Shown in pieces: positions 46,387 to 57,057 of a stretch of 64,000 bases of DNA. The notes below the pieces were generated by a model that had not been told where the DNA came from, did no database searches, and saw only the letters and a list, made by a program, of their open reading frames with translations. The DNA is from Myxococcus landrumus (GTDB lineage: Bacteria > Myxococcota > Myxococcia > Myxococcales > Myxococcaceae): positions 4,786,001-4,850,000 of the forward strand of contig NZ_CP071091.1 of NCBI RefSeq assembly GCF_017301635.1, in the 5' to 3' direction. A program made the position numbers and the translations under genes. Every line of letters starts with the position of its first letter. The first letter of the stretch is position 1.

Positions 46387-49300
46387 ATGTCACTGCCCCC
46401 CGAGCTGAACGTCTCCCAGGTCTTCTCTGGCAAGCGCGTGTTGTTCGCCGGCGCCACGGGCTTCGTGGGCAAGGTGACGCTGTCCATGCTGCTGCACCGC
46501 TACGGGCAGGAGCTGGAGCGCGTGTACGTGCTCGTCCGCAAGGGCAGCGCGGCCTCCGCCGAGCGGAGATTCTTCGACAAGGTGGCCACGAGCGAGCCCT
46601 TCCAGCCGCTGCGCGACGCCTACGGCGAGGACGGCGCGCTGGAGTTCCTGCGCGGCAAGTGCGAGGTGCTGGACGGCGACATCACCGACCCGTGGGTGGG
46701 TCTGGAAGAGTCGCGGGTGGCGGAGCTCACCGGCAAGGTCCACGCCTTCATCAACTGCGCGGGCCTGGTGTCCTTCAACCCGTCGCTGGAGGTGGGGCTC
46801 AACGTCAACACCCACGGCGTGAAGTACGCGGTGGAGCTGGCGCTGCGCTGGGGCGTGCCGCTCATCCACATGTCCACGTCCTTCGTGGCGGGCAACCGCA
46901 GCGGGCTCGTGTTCGAGGATGAAGAAGTCCGCGGCTACTTCCCCAAGAAGGACCAGCTCGACGGGCGCGACTTCAGCCTGGAGCAGGAGCTCAAGGACGC
47001 CGAGCGCATCGTCGCGCGGCTGCGCGAGCAGGCCGATGACCGGGCGCTGACGTCCACCTTCCGCAAGAAGGCGCTGGACCGGCTGGCCGAGGAAGGCCGC
47101 GACATCAACGACGAGAAGACGCTGCGGCTGGCGGTGGGCCGCGAGCGCAAGTTGTGGCTGAGCGGAGAGCTGGTGCGCGCGGGCATGGAGCGCGCGGCGC
47201 ACTGGGGCTGGCCCAACACGTACACGTACACCAAGTCGCTGGGTGAGCAGGTCATGGCGGGCACGCCGGGCCTTCGCTACTCCATCGTCCGGCCCTCCAT
47301 CGTGGAGAGCTCGAAGCACTACCCGTTCCCGGGTTGGAACGAGGGCTTCACCACCTCCGCCCCGCTGGCCTTCGCCGGCATCAAGGGCCCCGGTGGCATC
47401 CCCGCCGGTGAGAACACCATCCTGGACATCATCCCGGTGGACCAGGTGGCGGGGGCGACCATCGGCATCACCGCGCACGCCATGCAGGTGGAGGAGCGGC
47501 GCGTCTACCAGCTCGCCTCCGGCGACGTGAATCCGTTCTACGCCAGCCGCTCCGTGGAGCTCGTCGGCCTGTACCGGCGGCGCTACTACCGCAACCGCGA
47601 GACGGGCAACAAGGTGCTCAACCACCTGCGCTCGCGGCTGGAGCCGCAGCCGGTCAGCAAGCGCGAGTTCGAGCTGTTCAGCGCGCCCATGCTCGTCAAG
47701 GGCGCCCGCTTCCTGAAGAAGACCATCGACGAGGTGCGGCCCGCGTGGGGCGCGCCCGCGGTGCAGGCCATGCTGGACAAGGCCAAGGTCTCGCTCGACG
47801 AGGTGGAGGAGAGCAACACCGGCCTCATCGCGCTGACGGAGCTGTTCCTCCCCTTCCTCTACGAGAACCGCTACGTCTTCCGCTGCGACAACACGCGCTC
47901 CGTCTTCGAGCGCATGGTGCACTCGGACCGGCTGAAGATTCCGTGGGACCCGGAGCGCATCGACTGGCGTGCGTACTTCATGGAGACGCACCTGCCGGGC
48001 CTGGAGAAGTGGGTGTTCCCCGGCCTGGAGGAGGAGCGCGAGAAGCGCACCGTCATCCCCGCGAACCGGGACCTGCTGGAGATGTTCGAGGCCACGGTGC
48101 ATGCCTATCGGCACCGGGTGGCCTTCCGCATGGTCGCGGGCGAGAAGGAGGAGCGCTTCACCTTCGGCGAGGTGCACCGCTACGCCGCTCGCGTGGGCAG
48201 CTTCCTGTTGCGCTCGGGCCTGAAGCCCGGAGAGCGGGTGCTGCTGGTGTCCGAGAACCGGCCCGAGTGGGGCACGTGCTTCTTCGGCATCCTGCGCGCG
48301 GGCGGGACCATGGTCCCGGTGGACCCCGGCCTGAGCGAGGCGGAGATCATCAACATCGCGAAGCGGGCGCAGGCGCGCGTGTGCCTGTTCTCCGAGGACG
48401 CGGCGAAGGACTTCCCGGGGCTGCTCGACGCCTTGGGGAGCGACGTCGTCATCGCGAGCCTCGCCGAGGCCATGACGGGCGACCCGTCGGCCAAGGACGA
48501 CCGGATTGGTCCGGTGCGCAAGTCCGCGTCGCCGGATGACATCGCGAGCCTCATCTTCACGTCCGGCACGACGGGCACGCCCAAGGGCGTGATGCTCACC
48601 CACCGCAACTTCGCCTCGCTGGTGGCGAAGCTCGCCGGCGTGTTCGACGTGGGCGTGGGCGACGGCGTGTTGTCCGTGCTGCCCCTGCACCACACGTTCG
48701 AGTTCTCCGCGGGCTTCCTCACCCCGTTCTCGCGCGGCGCGGAAATCACGTACATCGACGAGCTCACGTCGGACCGGCTGGGCGAGGTCTTCGAGACGGG
48801 CCGCATCAGCGCGATGATTGGTGTTCCGGCGCTGTGGCAGCTCCTGCACCGCAAGCTGACGCAGGAGTTCTCCAGCCGTCCGCCCATCATCGAGCAGGGC
48901 ATCAAGGCGTTGATGGCCACGCACGGCGAGCTGCGCAACCGGGCCAACATCAACCTGGGCAAGCTCCTGTTCTGGCCGGTGCACCGCAAGTTCGGCGGGC
49001 GCCTCAAGGTGCTGGTGTCGGGTGGCTCCGCGCTGCCCGAGGAAGTGAACAAGGCCTTCCACGAGCTGGGCTTCAACATCACGGAAGGCTACGGGCTGAC
49101 GGAGGCCGCGCCGGTGCTCGCCGTCGCGGAGCCGGGCAACAAGCGCACGCCGGGCTCTGTGGGCAAGCCGCTCACGGGCATCGAGGTGCGCATCCTCCAC
49201 CCGGACAATGACGGCATTGGCGAGGTGCTGGCCAAGGGCCCCAACGTCATGGCGGGCTACTTCGGCGACCGCGAGGCCACGGAAGCGGTGCTGCGCGAAG

Positions 49301-50802
49301 GCTGGCTGCACACCGGCGACCTGGGCCGCGTGGACGCGGAGGGCCGACTGTTCCTGGTGGGCCGAGCCAAGGACGTCATCATCGACCACAACGGGAAGAA
49401 CATCTACCCGGACGAGCTCGAGGAGCTGTACCAGGAGCACCCGCACATCAAGGAGCTGTCCATCGTCGGCCTGCCGGACGACGCGGGCGGCGAGAAGGTG
49501 GCGTGTCTGTGCGTGCCGGACTACCGCGACCGTCCTCGCGAGGAGGTCCGCCGCGAGTTGGAGGAGCACTTCCGCAAGACGGGCGCGGGCATGCCCCACT
49601 ACCGGCGCATGAAGGTGCTGCGCTTCTGGGATGGGGAGCTGGCGCGCACGTCCACGCGCAAGGTGAAGCGCAAGCTGGTGGTGGAGGAGCTGCAGCGGCT
49701 GGAGCGCATGGCCGCGAGCACCGCCAAGGCGCGCGAGAAGGTCTCCACGACGACGCAGGGCGTGGGGGGCGCGGCGGACTGGCTCTTCCCGCTCATCGCC
49801 GAGGTGTGCCACCGGCCGCTGTCGGACGTGCGTCCGGAGACGAACCTCTCCGGAGACTTGGGCTTCGACTCGCTGATGCTCACCGAGCTGTCCTCCGCGC
49901 TGGAGGCGGCGGGCGTGCCGCTGCCGGCCATCGAGGACCTGACGCAGGTGCAGACGGTGGATGACCTGCGCAAGGTGGTGGTGGCCTCGGGCCGCCGGCC
50001 TTCCGCGGAGACGCGGGCCAAGGACATCTCCAAGCAGAACGTGAAGTCGGAAGAGGTGGAGATTCCGGTGCCGGACGTCGTCGCGGACGTGGGCCGGCAG
50101 TTGTTGTCCTTCGGCCAGAAGGTCCTCTACGGCGGCGTGTTCGACGTGAAGGTGACGGGCCGTCCCTTCATTCCGCAGAACCGCAACTTCCTGGTCATCG
50201 CCAACCACGCCAGCCACCTGGACGCGGGCCTGGTGCGCGTGGTGCTGGAGGAGCAGGGAGAGCGGCTCATCTCGCTGGCCGCGCGCGACTACTTCTTCGA
50301 CACGCCGCTCAAGCGCGCGTGGTTCGAGAACTTCACCAACCTGGTGCCCATCGAGCGACACGGCTCGCTGCGCGAGTCGCTGCGTCAGGCGGGCGAGGCG
50401 CTGCGCCAGGGCTACAACGTCCTCATCTTCCCGGAGGGCACGCGCTCGCCCACCGGAGAGCTGCAGGAGTTCAAGTCCACGCTGGGCTATCTGGCGCTGA
50501 CGTACCGGGTGGACGTGCTGCCGCTCTACATCCACGGCGCCTTCGAGGCGCTGCCCAAGGGCAGCGTGTTCCCCAAGTCCAAGGACCTCAAGGTCAGCAT
50601 CGGTCCCGCGCTCGGGCACGAGGCGCTTCGCGCGCGCACGCAGGGCATGGCGCGCTCGGAGAGCTACCGCTACGCCACGCGCATCGCCGAGGACGCGGTG
50701 CGCGAGCTGCGCGACGGCCGCGTGCTGCACCTGGGCAACCCGCCGTCGGTGGAGGTCAGCGTCATGCCCCAGCACACGCCCTCGGGAGGGTCTCAGTCGT
50801 GA
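46387..50802 (+). CDS. elbD: ElbD-like multifunctional enzyme: fatty acyl-CoA reductase, AMP ligase, carrier protein, acyltransferase
   Basis: A 1471-residue four-part enzyme. Residues about 10-500 are a fatty acyl reductase (GATGFVGK loop; Tyr279 and Lys283 in TYTYTK). Residues about 555-1090 are an AMP-forming acyl ligase with TSGTTGTPKG near 722. A carrier domain around 1130-1205 has LGFDSLML with the phosphopantetheine Ser1162. Residues about 1230-1440 are a PlsC-type acyltransferase with NHASHLD near 1273 and FPEGTRS near 1348. This is the domain order of ElbD, shown in Myxococcus xanthus to take part in ether-lipid synthesis during development. It overlaps the next gene by 4 bases. Confidence 0.88.
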   Translation: MSLPPELNVSQVFSGKRVLFAGATGFVGKVTLSMLLHRYGQELERVYVLVRKGSAASAERRFFDKVATSEPFQPLRDAYGEDGALEFLRGKCEVLDGDITDPWVGLEESRVAELTGKVHAFINCAGLVSFNPSLEVGLNVNTHGVKYAVELALRWGVPLIHMSTSFVAGNRSGLVFEDEEVRGYFPKKDQLDGRDFSLEQELKDAERIVARLREQADDRALTSTFRKKALDRLAEEGRDINDEKTLRLAVGRERKLWLSGELVRAGMERAAHWGWPNTYTYTKSLGEQVMAGTPGLRYSIVRPSIVESSKHYPFPGWNEGFTTSAPLAFAGIKGPGGIPAGENTILDIIPVDQVAGATIGITAHAMQVEERRVYQLASGDVNPFYASRSVELVGLYRRRYYRNRETGNKVLNHLRSRLEPQPVSKREFELFSAPMLVKGARFLKKTIDEVRPAWGAPAVQAMLDKAKVSLDEVEESNTGLIALTELFLPFLYENRYVFRCDNTRSVFERMVHSDRLKIPWDPERIDWRAYFMETHLPGLEKWVFPGLEEEREKRTVIPANRDLLEMFEATVHAYRHRVAFRMVAGEKEERFTFGEVHRYAARVGSFLLRSGLKPGERVLLVSENRPEWGTCFFGILRAGGTMVPVDPGLSEAEIINIAKRAQARVCLFSEDAAKDFPGLLDALGSDVVIASLAEAMTGDPSAKDDRIGPVRKSASPDDIASLIFTSGTTGTPKGVMLTHRNFASLVAKLAGVFDVGVGDGVLSVLPLHHTFEFSAGFLTPFSRGAEITYIDELTSDRLGEVFETGRISAMIGVPALWQLLHRKLTQEFSSRPPIIEQGIKALMATHGELRNRANINLGKLLFWPVHRKFGGRLKVLVSGGSALPEEVNKAFHELGFNITEGYGLTEAAPVLAVAEPGNKRTPGSVGKPLTGIEVRILHPDNDGIGEVLAKGPNVMAGYFGDREATEAVLREGWLHTGDLGRVDAEGRLFLVGRAKDVIIDHNGKNIYPDELEELYQEHPHIKELSIVGLPDDAGGEKVACLCVPDYRDRPREEVRRELEEHFRKTGAGMPHYRRMKVLRFWDGELARTSTRKVKRKLVVEELQRLERMAASTAKAREKVSTTTQGVGGAADWLFPLIAEVCHRPLSDVRPETNLSGDLGFDSLMLTELSSALEAAGVPLPAIEDLTQVQTVDDLRKVVVASGRRPSAETRAKDISKQNVKSEEVEIPVPDVVADVGRQLLSFGQKVLYGGVFDVKVTGRPFIPQNRNFLVIANHASHLDAGLVRVVLEEQGERLISLAARDYFFDTPLKRAWFENFTNLVPIERHGSLRESLRQAGEALRQGYNVLIFPEGTRSPTGELQEFKSTLGYLALTYRVDVLPLYIHGAFEALPKGSVFPKSKDLKVSIGPALGHEALRARTQGMARSESYRYATRIAEDAVRELRDGRVLHLGNPPSVEVSVMPQHTPSGGSQS

Positions 50803-51827
50803 AGCTGCTGGTGACGGGAGGCACGGGGTTCCTGGGCACGCATCTGGTGCCCAAGCTGGTGGCGGCCGGGCACACGGTGCGCCTCATCGGTCGCACGCGG
50901 CCCACGGGTCCGGCCTACGCGGGCACGGAGTACGTCGCGGGTGACTTGAAGGACCGGGACGCGGTGCGCCGCTCGTTGGAGGGCGTGGAGGGCGTCTATC
51001 ACCTGGCGGGGCTCGTCTCCTTCCAGCCCAAGGACGGGCGGAAGATGTTCGAGCTGCATGTCGACTGCACGCGAGAGCTCCTGCGCGACGTGCGCGAGGC
51101 GGGCGTCCAGCGCGTCGTGCTGGCCTCCACGTCCGGCACCACCGCGGTGTCCAAGGACGAAGCGGTGCTGGACGAGTCCGCCGACTATCCGCTCTCGGTG
51201 GTGTCCCGCTGGCCGTACTACCTCTCCAAAATCTATGAGGAGAAGCTGTCGCTGGAGTACTGCCGCAAGCACTCCATCCCGCTCGTCGTGCTCAACCCGA
51301 GCCTGCTCATGGGCCCGGGCGATGACCGGCTCTCGTCGACGTGGATGGTGGTGAAGTTCCTCAACCGGGAGCTTCCCGCGATGCCCGGTGGCGGCATGTC
51401 CTTCGTGGACGTGCGCGACGCGGCGGACGCGTTCCACAGCGCGCTCACGCGGGGCGAGGTGTATGGCCGCCACCTGATGGGCCTGAACATGACGATGACG
51501 GAGTTCTTCCATCGTCTGGAGCGCCTCACCGGAGTCGCGGCGCCGCGGCTCCGGCTGCCCTCGCAGGTGAACATCCTGGGCGGCCACCTGCTGGAGCGCT
51601 GGGCGAAGCTGCGTGGCACCCCCGCGCCGTTGGACCCGCAGGAGGTGGAGATTGGCGAGCACTACTTCTGGTTGGACGCCGCCAAGGCGGAGGCCGAGCT
51701 GGGCTTCCGCGCGCGCGATGCGCAGGAGACGCTGGCCGACACCGTGAAGCACATCTACGGGAAGCTGCCGCCCGGAAGCCTGCCTGGAACCAAGGGCCGG
51801 CTCGGGGACCTGCGCCAGGGCACCTGA
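50799..51827 (+). CDS. NAD-dependent epimerase/dehydratase, last gene of the elb-like operon
   Basis: A 342-residue extended SDR. It begins KLLVTGGTGFLGTHLV and has the catalytic Tyr and Lys in YYLSKIYEEKL. The GTG start overlaps the elbD stop (GTGA), so it is translationally coupled to it. It is of the same broad class as the first gene of the operon; reduction of a keto or aldehyde lipid intermediate is a reasonable guess but unproven. Confidence 0.87.
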   Translation: MKLLVTGGTGFLGTHLVPKLVAAGHTVRLIGRTRPTGPAYAGTEYVAGDLKDRDAVRRSLEGVEGVYHLAGLVSFQPKDGRKMFELHVDCTRELLRDVREAGVQRVVLASTSGTTAVSKDEAVLDESADYPLSVVSRWPYYLSKIYEEKLSLEYCRKHSIPLVVLNPSLLMGPGDDRLSSTWMVVKFLNRELPAMPGGGMSFVDVRDAADAFHSALTRGEVYGRHLMGLNMTMTEFFHRLERLTGVAAPRLRLPSQVNILGGHLLERWAKLRGTPAPLDPQEVEIGEHYFWLDAAKAEAELGFRARDAQETLADTVKHIYGKLPPGSLPGTKGRLGDLRQGT

Positions 51828-51847
51828 CGCGGGCGGTGGGCCGGAAG

Positions 51848-52003
51848 CTACCGGCCCACTGTCTGACGGGCCCGCTCCACCAGGGGGCTGGCCCACGACT
51901 CGGAGCGGTGGCCCCACACCCACGCGGCGCCCAGGAAGCTCAGGCCCAGCAGCACGAGCACCAGCCTCGCGAGCACGGAGGGCCCGGCCTCTTGCGCGGA
52001 CAT
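51848..52003 (-). CDS. Small membrane protein coupled to the diguanylate cyclase gene
   Basis: A 51-residue protein with one membrane segment (LARLVLVLLGLSFLGAAWVW), a short polar N-terminus and a basic C-terminus. Its ATG at 52003 lies two bases after the stop of the FHA-GGDEF gene, so it is very likely translated by coupling. I do not recognise a family. A regulatory or membrane-recruiting role for the cyclase is only a suggestion. Confidence 0.6.
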   Translation of the reverse strand: MSAQEAGPSVLARLVLVLLGLSFLGAAWVWGHRSESWASPLVERARQTVGR

Positions 52004-52005
52004 GA

Positions 52006-52887
<882 letters not shown>

Positions 52888-53116
52888 CACTCCCAAGGCT
52901 AGCACGACCCTGTTTTCGGAAGCCAAGCAACCCCTGCAGGAACCGAGCTTCCCGGCACGCCCGGCCCCCCCTCGGATGGCGCCGATGTCCCACATCTGGC
53001 GAGTCCCCTGGGGTGGGGAGGACGTGGCGGGCGCGGTTGGGCACTCAACGAAGACGCCCGGGAGGGTCTCGGCGGCCTTGTCGGGTGAGGGTGACGGACT
53101 AACGTCCCCCGGTTCT

Positions 53117-54346
53117 ATGTCCAAGGTCCTGGCGATGATTCTTGCGGGAGGCGCGGGCACGCGCCTGGAGCCGCTCACGCGCGAGCGGGCCAAGCCCGCC
53201 GTCCCCTTCGGGGGGCGCTATCGCATCATCGATTTCGCCCTCTCCAACTTCACCAACTCGGGGGTCTACCGGGTCAAGGTGCTCACCCAGTACAAGAGCG
53301 ACTCGCTCAACAACCACCTGTCCCGCGCGTGGCGGATGTCCGCCTTCCTGGGGCACTACGTGGAAGCGGTGCCGGCGCAGATGCGGACGGGGGTGGACTG
53401 GTACAAAGGCAGCGCCGACGCCATCTACCAGAACCTCAACATCATCACGGACGAGGAGCCGGACTTCATCTTCGTCTTCGGCGCGGACCACGTGTACCGG
53501 ATGGACACGCGGCAGATGCTCGACTTCCACGTCGCGAAGCGGGCGGCGTGCACGGTGGCCGCCATCCCCGTGCCCATCGAGCAGGGGCGCGAGTTCGGCA
53601 TCATCGACGTGGGGCCGGACGGGCGCATGCGCCAGTTCCTGGAGAAGCCCCAGAATCCACCGCCCATGCCGGGCAATCCGAAGATGTGCCTGGCCTCCAT
53701 GGGCAACTACCTCTTCACCACCGAGGTGCTGGTGCAGGAGGTGGTGCGCGACGCGGCCAACGAGACGAGTGCGCACGACTTCGGCAAGTCCATCATCAGC
53801 GAGCTGTACAAGAACGCGCCCGTCTACGTGTACGACTTCGCGCAGAACGAGATTGCCGGCCAGGAGTCCAAGGAGCGCGGGTACTGGCGGGACGTGGGGA
53901 ACATCGACATCTACTACCAGTCCAACATGGAGCTGGTGGAGGTGGACCCCATCTTCAACCTCTACAACGACCGCTGGCCCATCCACACGCAGTCCCACAA
54001 CTACCCGCCGGCCAAGTTCGTCTTCGCGGACGAGGAGAACCAGCGCGTGGGACATGCCACCGATTCACTGGTGTCAGAGGGTTGCATCATCTCCGGCGGG
54101 CACGTGAACCGGTCCGTGCTGTCCCCGAAGGTGCGCGTCAATTCCTATTCGGAGGTGGAGGCGTCCATTCTCTTCGAGAACGTCACCATTGGCCGCCGCA
54201 GCCGCATCCGCAAGGCCATCATCGACAAGAACGTGGAGATTCCGCCGGGGACGACCATCGGCTACGACCCGGTGGAGGACAAGCGGCGCTTCCACGTGAC
54301 GCCAGATGGGGTGGTGGTCATCCCCAAGGGCATGAAGGTCACCTGA
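53117..54346 (+). CDS. glgC: Glucose-1-phosphate adenylyltransferase
   Basis: A 409-residue enzyme that makes ADP-glucose for glycogen synthesis. [25 protein letters not shown]... is the standard nucleotide-binding entry. DADHVYRMD appears as [10 protein letters not shown], and the C-terminal left-handed helix repeats ([20 protein letters not shown]) are present. The start is supported by the family N-terminus. TAACGT (53100-53105) lies 11 bases upstream, without a clear Shine-Dalgarno sequence. It complements treY-glgX 11 kb away. Confidence 0.95.
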   Translation: MSKVLAMILAGGAGTRLEPLTRERAKPAVPFGGRYRIIDFALSNFTNSGVYRVKVLTQYKSDSLNNHLSRAWRMSAFLGHYVEAVPAQMRTGVDWYKGSADAIYQNLNIITDEEPDFIFVFGADHVYRMDTRQMLDFHVAKRAACTVAAIPVPIEQGREFGIIDVGPDGRMRQFLEKPQNPPPMPGNPKMCLASMGNYLFTTEVLVQEVVRDAANETSAHDFGKSIISELYKNAPVYVYDFAQNEIAGQESKERGYWRDVGNIDIYYQSNMELVEVDPIFNLYNDRWPIHTQSHNYPPAKFVFADEENQRVGHATDSLVSEGCIISGGHVNRSVLSPKVRVNSYSEVEASILFENVTIGRRSRIRKAIIDKNVEIPPGTTIGYDPVEDKRRFHVTPDGVVVIPKGMKVT

Positions 54347-54353
54347 GGAGACC

Positions 54354-54887
54354 ATGGGCTCGTCGGGGGGCCTCCATCTCAGGCCAGCGCGCGACTCGGA
54401 CCGACGAGCGCTGTGGCGCATCCACACCGAAGCGGTGGAGACGCTGTGCCAGGGTGTGTATGCCCCCCACGAGCTGAACACCTGGGTGAGCCTGCTGCGG
54501 CCGGAGGGCTACCTGCGCCCGGACCGGCCGCGCACGGTGCTGGTGGCGGAGCGCGGCCGGCGCATGGTGGGCTTCGGCCAGCTCGACCCGCGACAGGGGG
54601 AGCTGGAGGCCCTCTACGTGGTGCCGGACGAGGTGGGCCGGGGCGTGGGCTCGCAGCTGCTGGCCGCGCTGGAGTCGGTGGCCTGGGGAGACGGCACACC
54701 ACTCCTGGGACTGGATGCGAGCCTCAACGCGGAGAACTTCTACCGCCACCGGGGCTACGTCTCGCTGCACCCGGCCCGGAGGCCGCTGACGGCGCGGGTG
54801 CAACTGGCCTGTGTGCGGATGCAAAAGCGGCGGCCCGTGACGGCGTCGCGTCAGGAGCCGGCCGCCGGTGCGATGACGCCTACGTGA
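54354..54887 (+). CDS. GNAT family N-acetyltransferase
   Basis: A 177-residue acetyltransferase. ELEALYVVPDEVGRGVGSQLL is the acetyl-CoA binding core, and LDASLNAENFYRHRGYVSL is the closing GNAT motif. The C-terminal ~25 residues are unconserved. It follows glgC by 7 bases and is probably cotranscribed with it. The substrate is unknown. The last 8 bases overlap the convergent membrane-protein gene. Confidence 0.82.
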   Translation: MGSSGGLHLRPARDSDRRALWRIHTEAVETLCQGVYAPHELNTWVSLLRPEGYLRPDRPRTVLVAERGRRMVGFGQLDPRQGELEALYVVPDEVGRGVGSQLLAALESVAWGDGTPLLGLDASLNAENFYRHRGYVSLHPARRPLTARVQLACVRMQKRRPVTASRQEPAAGAMTPT

Positions 54888-55347
54888 AGGCGGCCTTCAC
54901 CTCGGGCTTGAAGAGGACGACCAGGGCCCAGATGCCGATGGGAGCCGCCAGGCAGCAACAGGTGCCATAGCATGGCACCAGGGACGCGATGGCACCGGCG
55001 ATGGCCAGTCCCCGGCTCTTGAGCTGGCGCATCTGCCAGGCCCCCACGAAGACCAGGCCATTGAGCACGACGATGGGGCCGAAAATCAGCATGCGCTTTC
55101 CCGTCGAGGCCATGGCCTCGAGGAAGCCCCGGTTCTGCTCGAGCGCATCGCGGTAGGGGGCCAGGGCCGGGTCGCTGTAGAGCTGGTCCAGGTCCGCCGG
55201 GTTCACCGTCTGCACGACGTACATAAGGCCCCACAGGGCCGTCAGCGCCGAGGCGACCATCAAGAGGATGGCTGGCAGGGACACTTCCTGCCGGGGATTC
55301 GCCTGCGGAAATTCGTTCCCGGCGGGCGCTCCGAAGTGGTTCTCCAT
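54880..55347 (-). CDS. Small membrane protein, function unknown
   Basis: A 155-residue protein with three hydrophobic segments (about residues 25-45, 85-105 and 115-145). The third holds a cysteine cluster CYGTCCCLAAP. The loop between segments 1 and 2 (about residues 45-80) is polar. GGGAGGGG lies just upstream of the ATG at 55347, which decides the start over a frame 12 codons longer. I do not recognise the family with confidence. Confidence 0.7.
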   Translation of the reverse strand: MENHFGAPAGNEFPQANPRQEVSLPAILLMVASALTALWGLMYVVQTVNPADLDQLYSDPALAPYRDALEQNRGFLEAMASTGKRMLIFGPIVVLNGLVFVGAWQMRQLKSRGLAIAGAIASLVPCYGTCCCLAAPIGIWALVVLFKPEVKAAFT

Positions 55348-55445
55348 GATTCCCCTCCCGTGACGCGTCTGCGCGCATTCCAATCAGGGGACGGTGCACG
55401 CACCAAGAAGAATGATGCGGCACCGTCCGCCAGCGCTCGGCCCCC

Positions 55446-56870
55446 TCAGGCCTTGAAGGTGAGCAGCGGGGACAGCCGAGCCACCTCGCGCACGATGCCG
55501 GCCTCCACCTGCGAGTCCACCACCGGGCGGATGGGCTTGTAGGCCGCGGGGGCCTCCTCCACCCGGCGCTCCTCGCGCAGGGAGATGCAGTCCACTCCCT
55601 TCAAGCCCAGCGCGGCCTCGCTCTGGTCCGCACCGGCGCGAGACAGGGAGAAGCGGGAGCGCGCCCGGCCCGCGCCGTGGGACGCGGACTCCAGCGCCCG
55701 CGCATCACCACACCCCACCATGAGGAAGGAGGTGGCGCCCATGGAGCCGGGGATGATGACGGGCTGTTCCGCGGCCGCCGGGCACGCGCCCTTGCGAGCC
55801 AGCCAGCCGCCCTCGTACGGGAGGGTGAGGTTGTGGGGCACGTCGTAGACGAGGGGCGCCTCCACGTCGCCGAACAGCTCGCGCAGCGTCTGGCGCAAGA
55901 GCTCCGCGAGCAGCAGGCGGTTGAGGAACGCATAGTTGGCGGCGGTGGCCTCGGCCTCCAGGTACTGGGAGACGAGCGTCTCGTCCGCCAGGGGAAGGAT
56001 GCCGCTGTCGGGGAACGGTGCCCCGTGAGGCCAGGCCTTGCGGGTCCGGTCCCTCCACGCCACGCCCACGTGCTTGCCCACGTCCCGGCTGCCGGAGTGA
56101 ATCATGAAGGCGAGCTGCCCTTCGCGAACACCCCAGGCCCAGGCCCGCGCCCGGTCCTCCACGGCCTCCACGCGCTGCACCTCGACGAAGTGATTCCCTC
56201 CGCCGATGGTGGCCAGGCCCGCGTCACGCACCACGCCTTCGCGGGTGAGTGCCTCGGGAGCCCAGTCCGGGTTGCCTCGGAGCACGCCGCCCAGGTGGAT
56301 GCGCTCCACCTCCGCGTCGAGCTGCTTCAAGTCCGCGTCACGCGCACACCCCAGGGGAGCATCCAGCGTCTCCAGGAGCCACCCCGGAATGCCGTCGCGA
56401 AGCAGGGCCGTGGAGGCGCGCGAGGACATCGCCACGTCCCGCGTGCCGAAGAAGTAGTGGCCCTTCATGCGCTCGACGAAAGCATCGCGTCGAGCCAGGA
56501 AGTCGTCGACGGACAGGTCGGCGACGTGCAGGCGCATGCCACAGTTGATGTCGGTGCCCACCGCGCCAGGGACGACGAGCCCTCGCGTGTGGAGCACCGA
56601 GCCGATGGCCACACCGGAGTCACCGGGGTGGAAGTCGGGGGTGGCGCGCACGCGGAGGACCTCACCACCGCTGGGGTGCTTCAAGGCCGCGAGGTGCGCG
56701 AGTTGTTGGAAGGCCTTGCCCTCGACGGGCAGGTCCGGGGGAAGGAGCACCTCGGCGGGCGGCGCGTTCGCGTCGGCCTGGAGGCGCACGGAGTAGAGGC
56801 GACCGTCATAGGTCACCTCGAGCCCCTCACGGGCAAGCGCCCGCAGGAGCCGATTCAGTTTCGGCTGCAT
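55446..56870 (-). CDS. rtcB: RtcB family RNA ligase
   Basis: A 474-residue RNA ligase that joins 2',3'-cyclic-phosphate or 3'-phosphate ends to 5'-OH ends using GTP and manganese. Metal ligands appear in GTDINCGMRLHVA, GGGNHFVEVQ, IHSGSRDVGKH and DVPHN. The GMP-accepting histidine is His398 in ASHGAGR. In bacteria RtcB repairs cleaved tRNA and rRNA. No RtcR regulator or RtcA cyclase is adjacent. A strong hairpin stands 18 bases upstream of the start codon. Confidence 0.93.
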   Translation of the reverse strand: MQPKLNRLLRALAREGLEVTYDGRLYSVRLQADANAPPAEVLLPPDLPVEGKAFQQLAHLAALKHPSGGEVLRVRATPDFHPGDSGVAIGSVLHTRGLVVPGAVGTDINCGMRLHVADLSVDDFLARRDAFVERMKGHYFFGTRDVAMSSRASTALLRDGIPGWLLETLDAPLGCARDADLKQLDAEVERIHLGGVLRGNPDWAPEALTREGVVRDAGLATIGGGNHFVEVQRVEAVEDRARAWAWGVREGQLAFMIHSGSRDVGKHVGVAWRDRTRKAWPHGAPFPDSGILPLADETLVSQYLEAEATAANYAFLNRLLLAELLRQTLRELFGDVEAPLVYDVPHNLTLPYEGGWLARKGACPAAAEQPVIIPGSMGATSFLMVGCGDARALESASHGAGRARSRFSLSRAGADQSEAALGLKGVDCISLREERRVEEAPAAYKPIRPVVDSQVEAGIVREVARLSPLLTFKA

Positions 56871-56887
56871 GACCCAACTCAGGAATG

Positions 56888-56917
56888 CCCCGGTGCTCGC
56901 ATGCGAGCGTCCCGGGG
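56888..56917 (-). promoter_or_regulatory. Hairpin upstream of rtcB
   Basis: CCCCGG (56888-56893) pairs with CCGGGG (56912-56917), and inside it GCTCGC pairs with GCGAGC around AT, the inner 14 bases being a perfect palindrome. It lies between the stop of the SDR gene and the rtcB ATG, and has no T-tract. It may be a terminator of the SDR gene, an operator or a leader hairpin of rtcB. Confidence 0.5.
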
Positions 56918-57057
56918 GGACGTAGCGGAAGAGATGGTGGACCTTGGGTCAGCAGCCGCGGTCGCCGGACGGCGTGAAGCCCGTCCTCGACGCGCAGGGA
57001 CGACGAGCGCGCCAGGGCCTGACAACACCTGGCGCCATCGGCGCGCTCAGCAGCGGA

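Noticed and set aside
46390-50775. A 1461-codon open frame on the minus strand opposite elbD
   Set aside because: It is a by-product of the high GC third-position bias of elbD. The translation is Arg/His/Leu/Val-rich, has no domain motif, and the plus-strand frame has four clear enzyme domains.
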